From contig JBAROV010000052.1 of the NCBI GenBank assembly GCA_049642465.1, forward strand, positions 1-18,643: a stretch of DNA of 18,643 bases, given 5' to 3'. Source of the DNA: CAWDPQ01 sp049642465 (GTDB taxonomy: Bacteria; Acidobacteriota; Vicinamibacteria; Vicinamibacterales; 2-12-FULL-66-21). The notes below the pieces were generated by a model. It did no database searches. It was not told where the DNA came from and was given only the letters and a program-made list of their open reading frames with translations. Shown piece by piece: positions 14,580-18,643 of the stretch. The translations under genes were made by a program, and so were the position numbers. Within the stretch, counting starts at the first letter, position 1. Each line of letters opens with the position of its first letter.

Positions 14580-15980
14580 CCGTGTGACGATGACACGCAA
14601 GCCAAGCTTGTTGAAGCCGGTCGAGGCTTCCCACGTGCCGATGTTGGCGAAGCGGATTGAGTATCTCGAGTCCTTCCGCAGCGTTGGTGCAGCGTCCGAC
14701 AGGTTCACGAGCAGGTTGTACTCTCCCGGCGTGACGTCCGCCGGTAGTGCAACGCTGAATGTGTGGTTCCGTGTTTCGCCGTTCCACCAGCGCCGGGGAT
14801 CGGTCTCGAGCGGAAGAAAGTGGGTGCGGCTGCTGCCCGCGTGGCGCAGTACCGCCTCGACCGGCCGCTCGTTGAGCGGTGTCGCGAATCCTGTATTCGT
14901 CACTTCGAGGTGCAGCCGCAGCAAGCCTCCGGACGCCACCGACGGGGGAGCCTTCGCCGACTTGAGCACGAAGCGGTACCCGAGCCGCCGCCGGATCTCG
15001 CCCATGCAGCCGTTGGCCTCCCAGTACTTGTACACCGCAGGGTTCCAGAGGATGTTGAGCGTCCTCCAGTTGGTGTAGTTCATCTCGTGAATCGCGTTGT
15101 TACAGGCAATGAAGGGAAGCGCCCCTGCGGCGGCGGAGCACGTCTCTCCCCCGTGAGGAACGTAGCGCGTCTCTTTGTGCAGCCAGTCGAGCTCTGCCTC
15201 GCGCTGGCCGCTCGCGTACGTGCCAACGTCGGTCGAACTGGCAAGGAAGCAGTCGTTGTGGAATCCAATGCGGGCGCGATCGCTCCCGGAAAACGCTTCC
15301 GTGAGCGTGAGGTTGCGGTCGTCTCCTATCAGTTGTTTCTTGTACCGCGGCGTGCGGAGCGCGATCATGCGGTCGGTCGGCACGGCCTCGAGGAGGGCGG
15401 CGACGATCGCGCGCGTGCGGTCGTTGACTTCGCTGCCGAACGAGGCGCCCGTGAGACCGTTCACCGAACTATGCCACTCGCCCCACGCGCCGATGAACCC
15501 CGCCTCGACGTTGACGATCACGTCCTTGTTGGCGTGCAGGAGCGGCGTCACCTGCGCGATGTGCCGCAGGACGAGATCGACCGGCGCATCGCGACCTGCC
15601 TTGGTGCTGTCGTACCGGAATCGGGGGATGAACTTCACTCCGGCGATGCGTCCCCTGTTGAATGCGGTCTGAATCTGCGCGAGGAACGCGTCCGAGAGGG
15701 GAGCGTCGCGGAACTGGCCCAGGGTGATCATCAGGCCAAACACGCTCCGGCCCTCCGCGCGGCCTGAATTGAGCGCGTCTTGCGAGACCGTGACCTCCAC
15801 GAATCGCGAAAAACCGCGCTCGGGATTGATGATGTCCTCGTCGGTTGGCTGGAAGGTGACGGTGACAAGGCCTTGACTGGGCTCCGTTGTCGTCTGACCG
15901 GCCACTTGCGTCGAAGCAAGAGCCAGCAGTGTTGCCAGCAGGTGAGCGCGCACGGCTACGACAAATTCGAAACGGGACAT
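14394..15980 (-). CDS. Exported DUF4874/DUF4832 protein with antisense C-terminal extension
   Basis: This 528-residue protein starts with a signal peptide (hydrophobic HLLATLLALAS, cleavage near VAGQT, about residue 28). The mature N-terminus has the family hallmark INPERGF (51-57). A TIM-barrel-like DUF4874 part follows with VNVEAGFIGAWGEWH (156-170), where Glu159 and Glu168 are positioned like glycosidase acids. The C-terminal DUF4832 beta domain begins near residue 340 (SGGLLRLHLEVTNTGF) and ends about residue 465 (FNKLGLRVIV). Residues 468-528 are Arg/His/Pro-rich, resemble no domain, and are encoded opposite the last 186 bp of the oxidoreductase gene, so the original stop was probably lost. 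Function is unproven; the family is thought to be carbohydrate-active. No strong ribosome site precedes the ATG at 15980. Confidence 0.87.
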   Translation of the reverse strand: MSRFEFVVAVRAHLLATLLALASTQVAGQTTTEPSQGLVTVTFQPTDEDIINPERGFSRFVEVTVSQDALNSGRAEGRSVFGLMITLGQFRDAPLSDAFLAQIQTAFNRGRIAGVKFIPRFRYDSTKAGRDAPVDLVLRHIAQVTPLLHANKDVIVNVEAGFIGAWGEWHSSVNGLTGASFGSEVNDRTRAIVAALLEAVPTDRMIALRTPRYKKQLIGDDRNLTLTEAFSGSDRARIGFHNDCFLASSTDVGTYASGQREAELDWLHKETRYVPHGGETCSAAAGALPFIACNNAIHEMNYTNWRTLNILWNPAVYKYWEANGCMGEIRRRLGYRFVLKSAKAPPSVASGGLLRLHLEVTNTGFATPLNERPVEAVLRHAGSSRTHFLPLETDPRRWWNGETRNHTFSVALPADVTPGEYNLLVNLSDAAPTLRKDSRYSIRFANIGTWEASTGFNKLGLRVIVTRSRLGRLIRGERSLQRPQIIHRPLHRHSPSKHSPRKLAFEQVERLDVVLRRRPLFIDDNGVP

Positions 15981-15985
15981 GCGCT

Positions 15986-16013
15986 GTTCGAGTGTGATGC
16001 TCAGCGTTCGAGT
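15986..16013. repeat. GTTCGAGT direct repeat, 20-bp period
   Basis: GTTCGAGT occurs at 15986-15993 and again at 16006-16013, exactly 20 bp apart (about two helical turns). It lies just upstream of the ATG of the minus-strand DUF4874/DUF4832 gene, in its 5' UTR or operator region. The two 8-mers each have a GC-rich flank (GCTG / AGC). It could be a regulator site, or chance. Confidence 0.3.
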
Positions 16014-16087
16014 AGAGCTGCGATGAACTCGCGCCTGCCGCCAGGGCCGCTGAGTTAAAGGACTAGAGGATATTCGATCTGGCAGCC

Positions 16088-16116
16088 GGCTAGCGCCTGG
16101 CGGCTGACGAGCGGTC
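16088..16116. repeat. Degenerate 7-bp tandem repeat, copy C
   Basis: Units GGCTAGC, GCCTGGC and GGCTGAC are followed by GAGCGGTC. The register and most bases match the copies at 3271-3300 and 16704-16733, though it is the most diverged of the three. It lies in the 238-bp gap between the divergent DUF4874/DUF4832 and thioesterase genes. Apart from this and the GTTCGAGT pair I see nothing else in that gap. Confidence 0.5.
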
Positions 16117-16206
16117 GCCGAAGACAGCCAGCCGTTCCGGCATCAGGCGGCCGTGCGCCCGCAGATGAAAACGACGCGGAAATCGAGCTTGAACCCAGGT
16201 AGACGG

Positions 16207-16212
16207 TATCAT
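16207..16212 (+). promoter_or_regulatory. Candidate -10 of a leaderless thioesterase mRNA
   Basis: TATCAT ends 6 nt before the ATG at 16219, the spacing expected when transcription starts at the A of the start codon. No Shine-Dalgarno is present. A TTGAAC at 16189-16194 is only 12 bp upstream, so it is not a normal -35. Confidence 0.4.
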
Positions 16213-16218
16213 CTCGCC

Positions 16219-16689
16219 ATGCTGGCGGTTCAGGACTTCTATCCAGACGATTACTCCCACTGCTACGGCTGCGGGCGGCTGAATTCGGCGGGCCTTCACG
16301 TTCGCACGCTGTGGGACGGCGACCGCACTGTTGCCCGCTTCCGCCCGCGTCCAGAGCACATCGCATTTCCGGGCTTCGTCTATGGCGGGCTGATTGCATC
16401 GCTGATCGATTGCCATGGCATCGGCACCGCTGCCGCATTCGTCGAGCGGGCCGCGGGACGGAAGATCGGTGAGGTCCCCTCACCGCGATTTGTGACGGCA
16501 TCGCTCAACGTGGACTTCCTCCGGCCGACGCCACACGGACCAGAGCTCGAGCTTCACGCGCGCGCAACCGAGATCGGTCTCAGAAAGGTGACGCTCGATG
16601 TGGAGGTCAGTGTGGACGGCGTGGTCACCGCCAGGGGCATGGTGATCGCGGTACGGATGCCAGACACCATGCGGCCCTCCTCGACGTGA
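16219..16689 (+). CDS. Hotdog-fold PaaI-type thioesterase
   Basis: This 156-residue protein opens with CYGCGRLNSAGLHV (15-28), the CxxCG...GL motif of one PaaI-like thioesterase subgroup, perhaps a metal or structural site. The hotdog core follows: FPGFVYGGLIASLIDCHGIG, in which Gly-Gly and Asp mark the active-site helix, then SLNVDFLRPTP and the strands ELELHARATEIGLRKV. It probably hydrolyses an acyl-CoA in the cytosol. The ATG at 16219 is chosen because of the -10-like box just upstream; in-frame starts at 16153 and 16165 would precede it with unrelated basic sequence. It stands alone between a divergent and a convergent neighbour. Confidence 0.88.
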   Translation: MLAVQDFYPDDYSHCYGCGRLNSAGLHVRTLWDGDRTVARFRPRPEHIAFPGFVYGGLIASLIDCHGIGTAAAFVERAAGRKIGEVPSPRFVTASLNVDFLRPTPHGPELELHARATEIGLRKVTLDVEVSVDGVVTARGMVIAVRMPDTMRPSST

Positions 16690-16703
16690 CGCAGAGCGGC
16701 ACC

Positions 16704-16749
16704 GACTGGCGATCGGCAACTGACGAGCGTCAGCTGGATTAGCGACCAG
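16704..16749. repeat. Degenerate 7-bp tandem repeat, copy B, with palindrome
   Basis: Units GACTGGC, GATCGGC and AACTGAC, then an inverted repeat CTGACG-AG-CGTCAG (16720-16733), then two further partial units GATTAGC GACCAG (16737-16749). It lies in the 115-bp gap between the converging ends of the thioesterase and Tat-protein genes. There is no T-run, so it does not look like a standard intrinsic terminator, though the hairpin could still limit readthrough. Confidence 0.65.
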
Positions 16750-16804
16750 CCGCTACACCCGTGGGACCGATCGCGCGCTCAGCTGAGAAGTTGACCGCCC
16801 TCTG

Positions 16805-18526
16805 TCAGGCACACTGCAACTCAATCACCCGCTCGAATGGCGTGAACCCGGTGATGTAAACCGACAGTCCCGGCAGCCTCGGCTCCGCGCCGCGCACCTG
16901 CACGTATCGATGCGGCGCATCGCCCGGACCAAACCGAATCTCCTGACCGCCGGCTCGATACTGGCCTCGACCCTGCTCGAGCACGAACGTACCCGGCGCA
17001 TCAGGTATCGGGCGACATCCATCGAGCTGACCGCCCTCGCGGAAACACAGCTCGATCGCCAGAGGCACACCTTTCGTTCCGTCCGCGCGCACACGCACAC
17101 GGAACCCATTCTTCATCTCAGAGACGTCAGCGGACTGCTCGAGACGGCACACCTCGCTCTGACGCCTCCGCACCCGGCTCTCCGCCCAATTCCCCGTCGT
17201 CACCTTCTCGCCAAGCGGCTGGTAGTACGGCGCTTCGAGCGACTGGCGGAATTCGAAGGTGGCTGCCTCGCCGTAGCGCACGCGCGAAGGGGGGTCGCCG
17301 CGCCTTACGGCGGTCTGCGGAATGAATTGGGCTTTGCCAAAGAAAGACGTCGCAAAGCGGATACCCTCCATCACCGCATTGCCGTAGCGGAGCGTGAAGA
17401 ATCGGCTGGAGCCGCCGAGCACGAGTGTCGCGCTGAGCGGACCGCGGCGGATGCGCGCAATGCCGATGTCATTGAACGTCTGCTCGAAGTCCTCTGGCAG
17501 CGGAAGCTGCGCGGGAAGAGTTCGCGACACCTCCGGATACTCGAGCAGCGTCGAGAGCCGCGCACCTCCGTGGGCAGCGCGGGCGGCAAGCGTCGCGAGC
17601 CGGCCGTCCTTGTCGATCACGGCCATGTAGGTCAGCGGAAACCAGTAGCCGGTAACAGTCCCCCGCGTGAACTGATCCTGCCGCCGCGAGATCTCGGAGA
17701 CGACTTCTCCGTCCGCGTGGAGGAGGTACTGGAGCGCCTGCAGGTTGCGCCGAACCGGCTCGAGCAGGTCGGGACGCCGCAGCTTTGACGCCATCACGAT
17801 CAGGCACCGATCGGTGACGATGTTGTAGACGAGCGTGCTGCGCTCGGTAAACTGACCGTCGTTGTCGATGTCGATGCCTTCGGCAAGCCACTCGTCGATC
17901 CGCCGCAGGTAGCGCGCGTCCGGAAAGAGTTCGTTGATTTGCGCGAGCGCCGCGCAGATGACCCATCGATGATTGGGCGTGTGCACGCCGCCCTCCGTCA
18001 TCCCCGCGCCTGCCTTGACCAGGAACGGTTGGAGAAGGCGCACGATCTCCTCGTGGCCGTGCTTCCGCGCGATTGCCGCGGCGGTCGCGACGTTGTGCAC
18101 GACAAAGCCGGTGTCCGGCGGCGAATTGAAGTTCGTGATGAGGAGGTCGATGTTCCCTTGCGGGCTCTGCGCGCGCTCGAGGAACCCGGCCGCGAGACGA
18201 ATTCGCTCCAGCAGCGCGCGGTCGTCGTGAAACCGCGACTGCGGATGAATGAAAGACGCAGTCATCGTTTCGGTTGCGCCGCCAGCCGGTCCAGCCCAGT
18301 GGAGTCCGTTCTGGTCCGGCAGGGTTCCGCGCCAGGGACTCGCTGGATCGGTCACCTGACGCTCGAGCAACGTGCGTACTGCCTCGTCGTTCCGAGCCAG
18401 GGCGGCTGCGAGTGGGGAGGCGGCCGGCTGTGCGGCGGCACCGTCAGGGCGTCCGATCGACGAGACGAGGCCACCGGCGCCGAGGATGGCCAACGCATCG
18501 CGACGTGACAATCGTCCTGAGTTCAT
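16805..18526 (-). CDS. Tat-exported protein, possible alpha/alpha-toroid carbohydrate-active enzyme
   Basis: This 573-residue protein has a twin-arginine signal: SRRDAL (7-12), then the hydrophobic AILGAGGLV and an AAAQ cleavage site near residue 32. The start at 18526 is preferred to an in-frame start at 18550, because the latter would lie in the tandem repeat and upstream of the -10-like box. Residues about 40-350 are helical with aromatic/His-containing turns (ASFIHPQSRFHDD, GGVHTPNHRWV, FTERSTLVYN), reminiscent of the alpha/alpha barrel of heparinase-type lyases or six-hairpin glycosidases. The remainder is beta-rich (RYGNAVMEGI, TFVLEQGRGQY), like the sandwich domain of such enzymes. I cannot assign a family or catalytic residues. 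It is convergent with the thioesterase gene and unpaired. Confidence 0.88.
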   Translation of the reverse strand: MNSGRLSRRDALAILGAGGLVSSIGRPDGAAAQPAASPLAAALARNDEAVRTLLERQVTDPASPWRGTLPDQNGLHWAGPAGGATETMTASFIHPQSRFHDDRALLERIRLAAGFLERAQSPQGNIDLLITNFNSPPDTGFVVHNVATAAAIARKHGHEEIVRLLQPFLVKAGAGMTEGGVHTPNHRWVICAALAQINELFPDARYLRRIDEWLAEGIDIDNDGQFTERSTLVYNIVTDRCLIVMASKLRRPDLLEPVRRNLQALQYLLHADGEVVSEISRRQDQFTRGTVTGYWFPLTYMAVIDKDGRLATLAARAAHGGARLSTLLEYPEVSRTLPAQLPLPEDFEQTFNDIGIARIRRGPLSATLVLGGSSRFFTLRYGNAVMEGIRFATSFFGKAQFIPQTAVRRGDPPSRVRYGEAATFEFRQSLEAPYYQPLGEKVTTGNWAESRVRRRQSEVCRLEQSADVSEMKNGFRVRVRADGTKGVPLAIELCFREGGQLDGCRPIPDAPGTFVLEQGRGQYRAGGQEIRFGPGDAPHRYVQVRGAEPRLPGLSVYITGFTPFERVIELQCA

Positions 18527-18532
18527 GCCGGG

Positions 18533-18538
18533 AATATA
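18533..18538 (-). promoter_or_regulatory. Candidate extended -10 of a leaderless Tat-protein mRNA
   Basis: On the minus strand TGGTATATT ends with the TATATT box exactly 6 nt before the ATG at 18526, as for a transcript starting at the start codon. No Shine-Dalgarno is present. The 8-bp tandem array begins 2 bp upstream of this box, so the -35 zone lies within repeats. Confidence 0.45.
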
Positions 18539-18540
18539 CC

Positions 18541-18643
18541 AAGGTGCCAAGGTGCCAGGGTGCCAGGGTGCCAGGGTGCCAGGGTGCCAGGGTGCCAGGG
18601 TGCCAGGGTGCCAGGGTGCCAGAGTGCCAGGGTGCCAGGGTGC
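18541..18643. repeat. 8-bp tandem array, AGGGTGCC, about 12.9 copies, cut by window end
   Basis: The array starts with two AAGGTGCC units, then eight AGGGTGCC, one AGAGTGCC, one AGGGTGCC and a 7-base partial unit at the right edge, so its true length is unknown. Period 8 would shift a reading frame if it lay in a gene, but it lies between the Tat-protein promoter and whatever is to the right. Similar short GC-rich arrays are common in intergenic DNA of some Acidobacteriota. Confidence 0.97.

Noticed and set aside
16910..17788. A 292-codon plus-strand frame inside the Tat-protein region
   Set aside because: Arg/His/Leu-rich antisense shadow of a gene with a clear Tat signal and promoter.
18541..18643. 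CRISPR array
   Set aside because: Period 8 with no spacers; it is a simple tandem repeat, and no cas genes are present.

Overview
The window is high-GC, densely coded bacterial chromosome. It most resembles Acidobacteriota, possibly the Vicinamibacteria group. Grounds are the twin-arginine (Tat) exported enzymes, a eukaryote-type Ser/Thr kinase remnant, a TPR protein ending in a TonB C-terminal domain, DUF4874/DUF4832 and PhoD-type secreted proteins, and short degenerate tandem repeats between genes. The assignment is inference; no rRNA or tRNA gene is present.

Left part (1-3120, minus strand): a two-gene unit made of a small secreted protein of unknown family followed by a large Tat-exported PhoD-like metallophosphatase, which runs off the left edge after 817 codons. 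Position 3335 begins a plus-strand remnant: the first ~38 residues of a Ser/Thr kinase (Gly-rich loop plus the VAVK lysine) joined out of frame to what looks like the last ~18 codons of an S9/prolyl-oligopeptidase protein. This is probably the scar of a large internal deletion.

Centre (3521-10799, plus strand): a tight seven-gene operon with gaps of 4-12 nt. It encodes an APC-family amine/amino-acid permease, a non-canonical glutamine-synthetase-like ligase, a short-chain dehydrogenase, an aldehyde dehydrogenase, two half-size YeeE/YedE-type sulfur transporters and a secreted M19 membrane dipeptidase. The first four fit uptake and gamma-glutamylation of an amine, then two-step oxidation of an alcohol to an acid. 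That is like the Puu, Ipu or ethanolamine gamma-glutamyl routes, but with no visible flavin oxidase or gamma-glutamyl hydrolase. The ligase appears to have Trp where canonical enzymes have the ammonium-binding flap Glu. This operon is the best candidate for an undescribed system in the window.

Right part (10879-18526): a secreted protein joining a degenerate zinc-peptidase domain, TPRs and a TonB C-terminal domain; a small exported glycine-rich protein; a Gfo/Idh/MocA oxidoreductase; a convergent DUF4874/DUF4832 protein whose last ~61 codons run antisense through the oxidoreductase gene; a hotdog thioesterase; and a Tat-exported ~573-residue protein that may be a carbohydrate-active enzyme. 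The thioesterase and Tat-protein genes look leaderless, with a -10-like box ending 6 nt before the ATG. The window ends in a ~13-copy 8-bp tandem array that abuts the Tat-protein promoter. Degenerate copies of a 7-bp repeat (about GACTGGC) lie in three intergenic gaps. No gene-free stretch exceeds 300 bases; the longest are about 238 bp (15981-16218) and 214 bp (3121-3334).
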